Assembly (NCBI GenBank): GCA_964291375.2
Contig: OZ219809.1
Coordinates: 62,001-126,000 of the forward strand
DNA: 64,000 bases
Direction: 5' to 3'
From: 3107 sp001483205
GTDB taxonomy: Bacteria; Pseudomonadota; Alphaproteobacteria; Rhodobacterales; Rhodobacteraceae
Under the pieces are notes generated by a model. It had not been told where the DNA came from. It saw only the letters and a list, made by a program, of their open reading frames with translations, and searched no databases. Shown here in pieces: positions 1 to 9,048 of the stretch. Position numbers and translations under genes: made by a program. Each line of letters starts with the position of its first letter. The first letter of the stretch is position 1.

Positions 1-659
1 CCTTTGGCAAGCGGGTCGCGCCGCTGGCGGAAAGTCTGGGGTCCGGGGTGCTGATTGACGCCGATGTCGCCGATGACGCCCAGATGGATGCGGCGTTTGC
101 CCGGCTTGGCCGCGAGTGGGACCGGATGGATTTCGCCGTCCACGCGATTGCCTTTTCGGACAAGAGCGAACTGACGGGCCGGTTCACCAACACCACACGG
201 GGGAATTTCAGAACTTCGCTCGAAATTTCCTGCTATTCGTTCATTGACATGGCCCGGCGGGCGGCGGCGCTGATGCCCGATGGCGGGGCGTTGCTGACGC
301 TGACCTATCAGGGGTCGAACAGGGTGACGCCGTTTTATAATGTCATGGGGGTGGCGAAGGCGGCGCTGGAAAGCTCGGTGCGCTATCTGGCCAATGATCT
401 GGGGCCGCAGGGCATCCGGGTGAATGCGATTTCCCCCGGCCCGATGAAGACGCTGGCGGGGGCGGCGATTGGCGGCGCGCGCCGGACCTTTCGCCAGACC
501 GAGGCCAATGCCCCCCTGCGCGCCAATGCGACACTGGAGGCCATCGGCGGCACGGCGGTCTATCTGGCCTCTGATTACGGGGCCTGCACGACGGGCGAGG
601 TGATTGCGGTTGATGGCGGTTATCATGTGCTGGGGATGCCGCAGCCGGAAAACCTGTGA
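1..659 (+). CDS. fabI: enoyl-ACP reductase (FabI-like), 5' end outside window
   Basis: NAD(P)H-dependent enoyl-[acyl-carrier-protein] reductase of the SDR superfamily, catalysing the last reduction of each fatty-acid elongation cycle in the cytosol. The reading frame is already open at base 3, so the Rossmann N-terminus lies outside the window. The catalytic region shows the FabI arrangement Tyr-x10-Tyr-x6-Lys in LTYQGSNRVTPFYNVMGVAK, rather than the simple YxxxK of ordinary SDRs. It is followed by LGPQGIRVNAISPGP and the C-terminal GEVIAVDGGYH typical of FabI. It converges with the methylase gene downstream. A FabI paralogue rather than the housekeeping enzyme is possible; other copies cannot be judged from this window. 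Confidence 0.85.
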   Translation, partial: FGKRVAPLAESLGSGVLIDADVADDAQMDAAFARLGREWDRMDFAVHAIAFSDKSELTGRFTNTTRGNFRTSLEISCYSFIDMARRAAALMPDGGALLTLTYQGSNRVTPFYNVMGVAKAALESSVRYLANDLGPQGIRVNAISPGPMKTLAGAAIGGARRTFRQTEANAPLRANATLEAIGGTAVYLASDYGACTTGEVIAVDGGYHVLGMPQPENL

Positions 660-700
660 GCAATGTCTGGTGAGGGGGGCAGGGGCCGGGTGCCGAGGGG

Positions 701-1657
701 TTATGCGTCGGCCAGTTGCGCGCAAGCTGCTTTGAGGTTTTTGATTCCTTCTAGAACCTCATACTGCCGAGCATTGTTCAGAAGCCCGTCTGCATGAAGG
801 AACCCGATCTGCTTGGCCATGTAGTCCCGAAAAACAGGATCAGCGTCAGTGCAAATGCTGTTTCGACCCTCTTGTATTGCAACACGAGCGGTCACGCCGC
901 TACCAGCAAAGAAGTCGAGTACAGTGGAGCCGGGATATGAAAGCGCGCGAACCAGCCGTTCAATGACTGTGGCAGGTTTTTGGGTCGGATGCCCTACACG
1001 CTCGCTTGAGTTGCCGTTCAAACGAGACATGCGCCAGACGTTTGTCGGATTCCGCCCCTTCTCGACAGATTCAGGGTTGAGCCGCTTGTCCTTCATATAG
1101 GCCGCTTTGGTTTCCTCGTCATATGGCTCGCGCACAGCATCAAGGTCGAAGAAATACTTCTTGGTCTTCGCGAACCACGCAATTTCCTCGTGCCGGTTCG
1201 CAAAAAAGCGCTGAGAACTCATACCGTTAGGATAGTTCCAGATGATGAGGTTCGCGAGCAGCATATTGCTGTGCTGACGCATATGAGAGATGATTGAGAG
1301 CAGATCGCCGGAACCGGCTTCGCTTTGATACTGCAAGCCACCGAAAATTGCGATACTTCCGGTCGGGGCCAGCACACGCTCAGCCTTGGCAAGCCATTGG
1401 CTCGCCCAACCAATATAGTCGGCATGGTCATCCCAATCAGCCAGAAGGATGTTGTAAGGCGGATCACAAATTATGAGCTGAATGGAATCGTTCGGTATCT
1501 TGTCCAAAACGTCAAGGCAGTCGGCAACATCGTAGACGTGGCGAGTACCCTCAGCGGCAAACGGAAACAACAGCGTTTCGGACGAATGTTTAAGTCCGGC
1601 TTTACGTAGCGCGTTCATTGCGCGGTGGCCTGCATTACGGTGTGATCGGTTAGCCAT
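701..1657 (-). CDS. rsrIM: adenine-N6 DNA methyltransferase, M.RsrI/EcoRI-specificity type
   Basis: Beta-class DNA methyltransferase of the PF01555 family. The catalytic DPPY motif (DPPYNILLADWDD) precedes the AdoMet-binding motif (VLDFFAGSGVTARVA), with GHPTQKP just before the latter. From memory the whole protein closely follows M.RsrI of Rhodobacter sphaeroides, which methylates the second A of GAATTC. I chose the start at the internal Met of MANRSHRNAGHRAMNALRK because it gives 318 residues, matching M.RsrI (about 319). A longer frame reaches back to 1768 and overlaps the endonuclease gene. The partner endonuclease lies immediately upstream on the same strand. All catalytic motifs look intact, so the enzyme is probably active. 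GAATTC specificity is inferred from homology. Confidence 0.9.
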   Translation of the reverse strand: MANRSHRNAGHRAMNALRKAGLKHSSETLLFPFAAEGTRHVYDVADCLDVLDKIPNDSIQLIICDPPYNILLADWDDHADYIGWASQWLAKAERVLAPTGSIAIFGGLQYQSEAGSGDLLSIISHMRQHSNMLLANLIIWNYPNGMSSQRFFANRHEEIAWFAKTKKYFFDLDAVREPYDEETKAAYMKDKRLNPESVEKGRNPTNVWRMSRLNGNSSERVGHPTQKPATVIERLVRALSYPGSTVLDFFAGSGVTARVAIQEGRNSICTDADPVFRDYMAKQIGFLHADGLLNNARQYEVLEGIKNLKAACAQLADA

Positions 1658-1742
1658 TCGGTTTTTTGCTTTTGCTCTTTGTGTTTCGACCAGCGAGTGG
1701 GTCATGTGCGTCATGTCCAAGGTTGGTGTTGGTCCGGCGTCT

Positions 1743-2483
1743 TTAAGCCCGGTTGGTGTCCAAATCACCTTCGATGATCTTGAGCGACGTTCCGGCGACT
1801 TGTAGCATCACTTTTGCCATTGCTCCAGCTTTCCAAGGCGCGGCCTGGCAATACAATGACGCGATCTGGAGCATGTGTTCAAACTCTCCAGCCCTGACGA
1901 TGATGTGCTTGCAATAATTCTTGTTGATCTCACGGGACATGTTACTCGCTGTTATTCGATCAATGCGGTTCAACATACCGGAGTCATGCACTACCTTGAC
2001 AATCCGGCCATCGGGACGAGTCACCTCAAAGGATTCTGTTGCAAAATTTGATCCCTGGAGGAAAACGACATAAGGAAAATGCTTTTCGTCGAGCATGAAG
2101 TTACGAAGCTCCAGGACATTCTTGTGCATACGTTCAATAGCATTGCCTGCGGCCATAAAGTCCTGATCTTTATTCTTTCCCTGCATGATGCCAGCACTGA
2201 TTTTCTCGACATCGTTCCCTTGGTGTTTCGACTCGCCCACCAGAACAATCCGCCAGTTGCCATGCTGGTCCATGACTTCTGTAATCCCACCATCCGGCCT
2301 TATGCCAGCATTGTCAACAAACAGGGTTTGTCCGAGCCTTGGGTCAAAGCTGCGAAGTTTTTCGTTGATTTCCTTTTTGCTGAGGAAAGGTCGCTGCCGG
2401 AACTCAAGATCGGGGAACTCTTCTGCCGGCTTGGCAAGTACACCCGCCGTCACTTTGCGTATGGAAAGGTCGTGTTTATAAGT
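1743..2483 (-). pseudogene. EcoRI/RsrI-type restriction endonuclease, 5' end lost next to IS
   Basis: Type II endonuclease with clear EcoRI kinship. IRPDGGITEV carries the catalytic Asp and LVGESKHQGND the Glu-x-Lys pair, equivalent to EcoRI D91, E111 and K113. MAAGNAIER and HFPYVVFLQGSNF are shared blocks. The best start inside the frame is GTG at 2453 (236 aa). Homology to EcoRI (277 aa) continues upstream through a His-Asp-Leu to about 2481, where an in-frame TAG (2484-2486) and then the IS-B relic end it. Roughly the first 28 residues, including EcoRI's N-terminal arm, are missing. The catalytic core is intact but the protein is probably inactive or not made. The methylase gene follows directly on the same strand. 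Confidence 0.75.
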
Positions 2484-2494
2484 CTACGCTCTAG

Positions 2495-2614
2495 GGTGTA
2501 AACTCATAAATACCATATGACGATGGCGGCGATCTGTGCTGCGGCGAGGAATGTTTCCGGGCATCGGAAGGTCCGCAAAGACAGTTGCCGCCAGTCCTTG
2601 AGTCTATTGAACAT
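2495..2614 (-). mobile_element. IS-B (IS5/IS427-like) relic, one end only
   Basis: About 120 bp match the terminal part of the complete IS-B copies at 19718 and 27478. They start with the outer end GGTGTAAACTCAT next to a CTAG target (2491-2494) and encode, on the minus strand, the last residues of the second transposase frame (LKDWRQLSLRTF...IVIWYL). The relic stops where IS-A begins at 2615, so IS-A inserted into or recombined with this IS-B copy. Its outer end abuts the truncated endonuclease gene. Confidence 0.85.
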
Positions 2615-3923
2615 GGACACCTCTAAGAACCGTGCTTTTCCGTCCTGGATATGATTTACTGTTTCCGGGAGGAAAGAGCGATGCACACAGCCGGTTTGTT
2701 TGACCTTTCGGATCATCCTGAGCGCCTTTCGCAGAGCGGTGATCCTTTGGAGGCGCTTGAACGCCATGTTGACTTTGAGGCGTTCCGCCCGGTCCTGCTT
2801 GAGGCGCTCGGGTATGGGGAGCGTCCGAAAGGCGGGCGGCCCCCTTATGACCCTGTGACGATGTTCAAGGTTCTTGTTCTGTCGTCGCTGCATAACCTGA
2901 GTGACGAGCGGATGGAGTTTCTGATCCGGGACCGGCTGAGCTGGCTGCGGTTTCCCGGCTTTGCGATCGGTGCGCCGACCCCGGATCAGAAGACGATCTG
3001 GCTGTTCCGGGAGAAGCTAACCCGAGCGGGCGCATTCGAGGCACTGTTCGCTGCCTTTGAAGCGCGACTTCGGGATCGGGGCTACAGGCCGACGGGCGGA
3101 CAGATCGTCGATGCGAGCCTGATCGCGGCCCCGCGTCAACGGATGACGAAAGAGGAGAAGGCGCGGATCCGCGCCGGGGAGAGTGCCTCCGACATCTGGC
3201 CTGATGCGCCTGCCCGGGCAGCGCAGAAAGACACCGACGCCCGCTGGACGGTCAGGTATTCCAGGGCCCGCAAGAGCAGAGACGGCGGGAAAGATGCGGG
3301 CCTGGTGGACCTCGCCATCCCGCAGTTCGGCTACAAGACCCATATCAGCATTGACCGAAAGTGGCGCTTCATCCGACGCGAGACCACAACGGATGCCGCC
3401 CGCCATGACGGGCATGAGTTGGCCACGATCCTGGACCCGGCCAATCGCTCAGGTAAGGTCTGGGCCGATACCGGATACCGCTCGGCAGGTAACGAAGCCT
3501 GGCTGAAAGCCAACGGGTTTCTCTCCCACACCCACCGCAAGAAACCCCGTGGCAAGCCGATACCCCGCCATATCCGGCGCGGCAATGCCACCCGCTCAAA
3601 GGTCCGGGCTTGCGTCGAGCATGTGTTCGGGCATCAGAAGGGACCGATGGAGCTTTCCATCCGCTGCATCGGCAGGCGCCGGGCTGCAGGGCGGATCACC
3701 ATGGCGAACCTCGCCTACAATTTCCGCCGCCTGATCTTTCAGGAGCGTCGGCGAGCCATGGCCTGACACCGTCCGAAATCCCGAAAAGGCTCGCTCAAGT
3801 GGTCCTGAGGCGATGAAATCGCGCCCGGTTCAAACGCCAGCCAGGGACAAGGCGCGTCCGGCCAGCGAAAAACAGGCGCATTCGCCTCAAAGCCAAACAC
3901 AGAAGCCCTTGATCGAGGTGTCC
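2615..3923 (+). mobile_element. IS-A copy 1, IS5-family insertion sequence
   Basis: This 1309-bp element starts with GGACACCTCTAAGAACC and ends with the inverse of GGACACCTCGATCAAGG. The ends are imperfect inverted repeats sharing GGACACCTC. Two further copies (28490-29801 and 48330-49641) have the same ends. It carries one transposase gene. The left flank is IS-B debris and the right flank is the interior of traA, so the flanks do not rejoin and no target duplication is visible. This points to recombination or deletion after insertion. Confidence 0.85.
2681..3766 (+). CDS. IS5-family transposase (IS-A), intact
   Basis: DDE transposase of 361 aa with an N-terminal DUF772-type domain (GRPPYDPVTMFKVLVLSSLHN, here positions about 50-70) and a DDE_Tnp_1 catalytic domain. 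Acidic residues are visible in GGQIVDASLI, KVWADTGYRS and the C-terminal CVEHVFGH (D, D, E). The start ATG follows a good ribosome-binding site (GGAGGAAAG). This is the only one of the three IS-A copies with an uninterrupted frame. The other two carry extra bases that shift the frame. It may supply transposase in trans to the broken copies. Confidence 0.9.
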   Translation: MHTAGLFDLSDHPERLSQSGDPLEALERHVDFEAFRPVLLEALGYGERPKGGRPPYDPVTMFKVLVLSSLHNLSDERMEFLIRDRLSWLRFPGFAIGAPTPDQKTIWLFREKLTRAGAFEALFAAFEARLRDRGYRPTGGQIVDASLIAAPRQRMTKEEKARIRAGESASDIWPDAPARAAQKDTDARWTVRYSRARKSRDGGKDAGLVDLAIPQFGYKTHISIDRKWRFIRRETTTDAARHDGHELATILDPANRSGKVWADTGYRSAGNEAWLKANGFLSHTHRKKPRGKPIPRHIRRGNATRSKVRACVEHVFGHQKGPMELSIRCIGRRRAAGRITMANLAYNFRRLIFQERRRAMA

Positions 3924-3924
3924 A

Positions 3925-6900
3925 ATTGCCGCGCGGCTGTCGCGGGCGATTGCCGAACCAGAAACCTTTCTGCGGCTGTTCGGGCAGGCGATGCGTCACC
4001 CCGATCTGATCATGCTGGCCGAGGGGGACGATGCGACCGGACAGGCGGCGGCCTACACGACGCGCAGCCAGTTGCAGCTTGAGCTGGAGGCGGTGGACCG
4101 GGGGGCGCGGCTGGCGTTGTCAGACGCGCCTGACGCGGCCCCGAAGGCAACGCTGGCGACACTGGCGCGGCAGGACCGGGAACTGGCGCGGGAAATGGAA
4201 GAGGTTCTTGACGCCGGTCAGCGGGCGGCGCTTGAGCACGGGTTTGCGCCGGGGCGGTTGCGGCTCATTCGCGGCGAGGCGGGCAGTGGCAAGAGCCGTC
4301 TGGCGGCGCGTCTCGGAGCGCTGCATGAGCAGGCAGGGTGGCAGGCGTTCACGCTCAGTCCAACGGGTGCGGGTCTTGACACCCTGCGCGCCGAGGGTGC
4401 GACAGGGCTGCGCACACTCAGGGGTTTGACGGCGGCGCTTGAGGCGGGGCGGGTGCAGCTTGATCCGGCAACACTGGTGATCCTCGATGACGCCGGGCGA
4501 CTTGGCGGGCGGGAAGCAACCGATCTCTTGGCGCGGATTGAGGTGAGCGGGGCAAAGCTGGTGGCGTTCCTCGATGACAGCCTGCAAGCGCCGATGGAAG
4601 CGGGGCCGGTGTTCCGGGCGGTGGAAATGCGGGTTGGCGCGGCGCGTCTCGACGGGGATCACGCGCGGGGGCCGGAGCGGGCGGCACTGGTGCGGGGGCT
4701 TGTGCGGGGTGGCGATGATGGGTTGGCGGCGCTTGAGAAGCTGACGGACGAAGGCGCGGTGGTCGCGGGTGAGGATGCGCGCCGGGCGGCGGATGTGCTG
4801 GCCGAGGGTTGGCTGGCGGACGACAGCACCGACAAGATTGCGCTCGCCTGGTCGCGGGCCGGGGCAGAGGCAATCACGGCGGCGATCCGGGCGCGGCTTG
4901 ATGAGAGCGACCTGATCCGCGCCGCGTTTGAGGCGGACACAGACGGGCCGCTGGCGGGGCTGAAGCCCGGCGACCGTATCCGGTTTCTGGCCACAACTCC
5001 GTGGCGGGCACCGTCGGATGAAGACGCACCGCAACCGGTGGTGCCGCTGGTGCGCGCAGGCGAGACTGCGGCGGTTCTGGGCCGCAATGAAGCGGGCGGC
5101 CTCATTCTGCGGATCACGGGTCGGGAAGAAGCGCGGGAAGCGACGTTCACAGCGGACATGGCGGTTCCCGACTGGCGGTTTGATTTCGCCTCGACCATCC
5201 ACGGGGCAATAGGGCAGGGGCATGACAGTGTGCATCTGCTGGCCTCTGCTGGCATGAGCCGTCAGGTGCTGGCGGCGGGGGCGGCGCTGCACCGGGAGGC
5301 CTTGCGCATCGTCACGCCGACAACAGAGGCGCGGGCGCAGCGGCTGCTCAAAGGGGTGTTGGGCCGGGAAGCGGATGCAAACGGGGTGCTCGATTACGGG
5401 TTCGAGCCGGGTCTCGGGGCGCGGGAGGCCATGCGGGGGCGCTCGGTGGAAATGGCACCAGGGGGCATTGAGGCAGCGCTGGTGCGGCTCCGGGGCATCG
5501 CCGGTCTCGATGCGTCGGGACAGGAAGCACTGCCGCGCGGGACAGGCGCAGAGGTTCTGGCAGAAGTGATCGGGGCGGCGATCCTGCATGACGGGCGCGC
5601 GCCGGAGGGCGGTGACCGGCTGGCGGTGGAGCGCTATGTGCGTGATCTGTCCGATCCGCCTGCGTGGCGAGCGCTGTTGCGGCAGGCCCCGAAGGGCCTT
5701 GTGAAGCAAGCGGACGATCTGGCGCGGCAGGTGGCCGGGGTGGACGAAGACGGGCGTCTCCTGACGGTGGCGCGGTCTCTGGCACGGGGGGCGCTGATGG
5801 CCCGGGCGCTCGGCGAGGACGCTGTGGCGGCGCTGTTCGAGGACGGGCTTCAGCTCTACGGGCGGCGGGCGGAGATGGCGCGGCTGTCGGGCCGGATGAG
5901 CGAGCTGGTTCCCACACCGGTGACGCCCCCGGAGCAGCCGAAATGGCCCGATCCCGCAGACCGGCCGATGAGCCTCAAGGCAGACCGGGAGTTTCGGCGT
6001 ATGCCCCGGCCCCCGGCGCGGCGGCGGTCGCCAAAGCCGGGATCAATCGCCTGGATGCTGTCGGAACCCTCGGAAGAGGCGCTGATCCGCTATGTGCTGA
6101 TGACGACCCTTGGCATTGGCGGTCGCAAGGCGTTCCGGCGGGCAGAGAGCTACCGAAAGGCGCGGACGGACATTCTGACTGCGGCCCGCGATAGATCACC
6201 CGCCCCGGAACCGGCTGCCGCGAAAGTGCCTGAGCGGGTGGCGCAACCGGCTGCCGCGCAGGAGATGGCCCCGGCAGCCGTGGCAGAGGCAACCCCGCCC
6301 CCGTCGCAGGTGATGCAGAGGGAACTGGCGCTGGAGACACCCGCGCCGAAGTCGAAACGAGCGGCAAGGCCCGCGACCAGGACACCGGTGGCAGACGCGG
6401 CCCCGGCCCGCGCGCCTGCGGTTGCAGCAACAGACTATTCGGCTCTGGCGGGCGAATGGGTCGAAAAGATCGTTGCCGGGTCACCAGCGGATGCGACGGT
6501 TCGGAGCTTTGACCTGCGCCCGCGTCTGAAGAAGCTGCTGGAGCAGGCGGATCGCGGTCCATGGGGACAGGCGCACCGGAGCGCGGAAGAGCTGGCCGCG
6601 CGGGCGGCCTCACTGCCGGGGCTGGAAGGCGACGATCTGATGGTTGCGCAGGCGCTCGGACGGGCACTGTCACCGGAGATGGCACCAGAGGCAGGGCTGG
6701 AGGCGCGAGAGCCGGACGCAACCGGGCGCGCGTTGCAAACAGGGCAGGGGGCGGAAAAGACCGAAACATTTGCGCTGGAACAGGAGACAGCGGCATCACC
6801 CCCCGCGTCCGCCGTTGGACAGCCCCCGGCGGGGCTGGATTTCGCCGGTATGGGGCTGCAACTCGCCGTGGCGATCAGCGCACGGGTCAATGCGAAAGAC

Positions 6901-9048
6901 CCGATCCACAACACCCCCGATCTGGCCGATCACCTCGCGGCGGACCTCATGCGCACCGCCGGGGAGTTGGGCAAACGCTGTCCGCGCGGGACAGAGGCAC
7001 TGGCGCGGGCCTCTATGGAAAGATCGTCTGTTTTCGGCTTTGCGAAGACCGTGAAAGAGGCTTTGGGAACGGTGCTGGAAGGCGGGCCGCTTGTGCGCCT
7101 CGACACCTTGCGCCGGGACCGGGCGGTGTTCCTCGACCGCGTGATCGATGGCAAGGGGTCTGACAAGATCGATGATGCGGCGCTTTCCGGCCAAATGGCC
7201 AGCTTCACCCGCTCCGAGACCGCAGCGATGGCAATGCCTGATGCGCCCTGGCCGAACACCCTGCCAGCGGCGGCACCGGAAAAGCGGGCAGAGATCGCTG
7301 CCGCCTTCAAAGCTCTGGCGGTGCCCGGCGAGGCCGGGGGCATGACCCGCGCCGGGCCGGTGGATTTCGGGGGCATGGGCCTGCAACTGGCCCAGGCCAT
7401 CAGCGCAAGGGTGGACGTGAAAAACAACGTCCACAACACGGTCGATCTGGCTGACTATATCGCTGTCATGCTGGCGCAGACCGAGACCGAAATGCCCCCC
7501 GACGCGCCGCGCACGCTGGCAGCGCTGTCGAAAGCCTATGTCGAGCGCCCGCCGCATCTCGGGTTCGCAAAGGAAATGAAGGATGCAGTGCGCACAGCCC
7601 TGGCCGAAGGACCGCCGGAGCCGGTGGATCGCCTGCGTCGGGATCGGACGGCGTTCATCAATCGGGTCATATGGGGCGAGGTGTCCTCAAAGCCGGACGC
7701 GGCGCTGTCGGACTGCATGACCGCCTTCACCCATATTGAGATTCACGCCATGGCCGACCGGCAAGCGAAATGGCCCGAAAGCCTGCCCGCGGTATCGCCG
7801 ACGGTCCGCACAGGGATCGCCGAGGCGTTTGCTGAGCTGGCGGAAAAAAGAAAGGAGAAGATCGCCATGGAACAGATGAAGGGGATGCCCCCCGAACGGG
7901 TGCGGGAGGAGCTGGTCAAGGGAATGGCACTTGGCCGGGTTACCGGCGGGCTGCTTGAGCAGGTCCAGGAGCACTTCACTCTTGATGAGATCGCGGCGTT
8001 GCAGGATCCGGCGACGAAGGCACCGGACACGCTGCCCGCGCTCACGCCCGCCCTGCGAACACGGATCGCGGAGACGCTGAAACGGGCCGCTGAGGCAGAG
8101 ACCCGTGCGCCGTCGGATCAGGGCGGGGCAGGGCGGTCGCGCCCGGTGCAGATCGACCGGCGATATGCCGATGCCGCCCTGCAACTGGCCTCTGTCGTCT
8201 CCGAGCGCATCGAGGCCAGTGATCCGGTTCACAGGTTGCCGCTTCAGGCCGCGACCTCGCAACTGCTTGCTCGCGCTGATGCCGCCCGCGACCTGCCCGA
8301 ATACAATGTCGAGAAGCTGGCGCTTGGGATCGCCCGTGATCGCAAAACGATGGAAACCAAGATCGCGCTTGCGAAAGAGCTGGTTGCCAAGGCCCCGCCG
8401 CCGGACAGGAAAATCGGGGCCATGCCGGAAACCTTCGACGAAGCGATCTTCCGGCATAACCTGAGCGGCCGGGCCAAATACGAAAACCACCCGATGCAAT
8501 TCAATCTTGTCCCGATGCAGGACCAATACACAGCGGAGGTTGAGGGGCGTGTAGATGCCGCGCTCAGGGAAGGGTTTGAGCCGACGCCACTGGAGCGGTT
8601 GGCGGCAAAGGCGGCGCTGCTGCCCGGACAGCCGGAAGGATATGCCCATATCGCCAAGACGCTGGTGGCGGCGTTGCGGGAAGGACAGCCACGCGATGTG
8701 CGCGAGATTGCACAGGAACGGCAACGCCTGCCCGCCGAGCTGGCGACGGTCGAGAAACCGGACCTGAAAGTGTCGCTCCGGCTGCTGGAGCGGCTGCACA
8801 ACAGCTTCACCCAGGCCGAGATTGAAGCCCTCGCCCGACCCGGCCATCGGTTGCCGGGAACCATGGAAGCGATGGACGCCGCCACCCGCAGCGCAGTCGC
8901 CGCCGGTTTCAAGACGCTGATGACCCCCACCGTGGTTCGGATGCTCAGCTATTATGCCTGGGTTGACAGCGCCCGGCGGATCGAGGCCAGCCTGCATCCC
9001 GAACGCTCAATGAGCCGGGGCCGGGGCGAGGGGTTGAGCTTGTCATGA
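3925..9048 (+). CDS. traA: Ti-type conjugal transfer relaxase/helicase TraA, 5'-truncated by IS-A
   Basis: Helicase and C-terminal part of a TraA/MobA-type conjugative relaxase. The frame is open from the IS-A junction (RLSRAIAEPETFLRLFGQAM), so the missing start and N-terminal relaxase domain were lost with the insertion. A residual ATG at 3991 would give 1685 aa. A Walker A motif (GEAGSGKS, near 4275) and a Walker B-like VILDDAGR belong to a superfamily 1 helicase, and a UvrD_C_2-like STIHGAIGQGHDSVHLL lies near 5195. The C-terminal third has a proline/alanine-rich linker (about 6200-6430) followed by internally repeated modules. It overlaps the next tra gene by 4 nt. Without the relaxase domain it cannot nick oriT and is presumably a relic. 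Confidence 0.8.
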   Translation: MAARLSRAIAEPETFLRLFGQAMRHPDLIMLAEGDDATGQAAAYTTRSQLQLELEAVDRGARLALSDAPDAAPKATLATLARQDRELAREMEEVLDAGQRAALEHGFAPGRLRLIRGEAGSGKSRLAARLGALHEQAGWQAFTLSPTGAGLDTLRAEGATGLRTLRGLTAALEAGRVQLDPATLVILDDAGRLGGREATDLLARIEVSGAKLVAFLDDSLQAPMEAGPVFRAVEMRVGAARLDGDHARGPERAALVRGLVRGGDDGLAALEKLTDEGAVVAGEDARRAADVLAEGWLADDSTDKIALAWSRAGAEAITAAIRARLDESDLIRAAFEADTDGPLAGLKPGDRIRFLATTPWRAPSDEDAPQPVVPLVRAGETAAVLGRNEAGGLILRITGREEAREATFTADMAVPDWRFDFASTIHGAIGQGHDSVHLLASAGMSRQVLAAGAALHREALRIVTPTTEARAQRLLKGVLGREADANGVLDYGFEPGLGAREAMRGRSVEMAPGGIEAALVRLRGIAGLDASGQEALPRGTGAEVLAEVIGAAILHDGRAPEGGDRLAVERYVRDLSDPPAWRALLRQAPKGLVKQADDLARQVAGVDEDGRLLTVARSLARGALMARALGEDAVAALFEDGLQLYGRRAEMARLSGRMSELVPTPVTPPEQPKWPDPADRPMSLKADREFRRMPRPPARRRSPKPGSIAWMLSEPSEEALIRYVLMTTLGIGGRKAFRRAESYRKARTDILTAARDRSPAPEPAAAKVPERVAQPAAAQEMAPAAVAEATPPPSQVMQRELALETPAPKSKRAARPATRTPVADAAPARAPAVAATDYSALAGEWVEKIVAGSPADATVRSFDLRPRLKKLLEQADRGPWGQAHRSAEELAARAASLPGLEGDDLMVAQALGRALSPEMAPEAGLEAREPDATGRALQTGQGAEKTETFALEQETAASPPASAVGQPPAGLDFAGMGLQLAVAISARVNAKDPIHNTPDLADHLAADLMRTAGELGKRCPRGTEALARASMERSSVFGFAKTVKEALGTVLEGGPLVRLDTLRRDRAVFLDRVIDGKGSDKIDDAALSGQMASFTRSETAAMAMPDAPWPNTLPAAAPEKRAEIAAAFKALAVPGEAGGMTRAGPVDFGGMGLQLAQAISARVDVKNNVHNTVDLADYIAVMLAQTETEMPPDAPRTLAALSKAYVERPPHLGFAKEMKDAVRTALAEGPPEPVDRLRRDRTAFINRVIWGEVSSKPDAALSDCMTAFTHIEIHAMADRQAKWPESLPAVSPTVRTGIAEAFAELAEKRKEKIAMEQMKGMPPERVREELVKGMALGRVTGGLLEQVQEHFTLDEIAALQDPATKAPDTLPALTPALRTRIAETLKRAAEAETRAPSDQGGAGRSRPVQIDRRYADAALQLASVVSERIEASDPVHRLPLQAATSQLLARADAARDLPEYNVEKLALGIARDRKTMETKIALAKELVAKAPPPDRKIGAMPETFDEAIFRHNLSGRAKYENHPMQFNLVPMQDQYTAEVEGRVDAALREGFEPTPLERLAAKAALLPGQPEGYAHIAKTLVAALREGQPRDVREIAQERQRLPAELATVEKPDLKVSLRLLERLHNSFTQAEIEALARPGHRLPGTMEAMDAATRSAVAAGFKTLMTPTVVRMLSYYAWVDSARRIEASLHPERSMSRGRGEGLSLS

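Noticed and set aside
1658..1768. Upstream extension of the methylase to 1768
   Set aside because: It overlaps the endonuclease gene, and the product from 1657 already matches the M.RsrI length.
4120..5709. 529-codon minus-strand frame opposite traA
   Set aside because: Low-complexity Arg/Pro/Gln-rich shadow of a GC-rich gene with no domain or ribosome-binding site.
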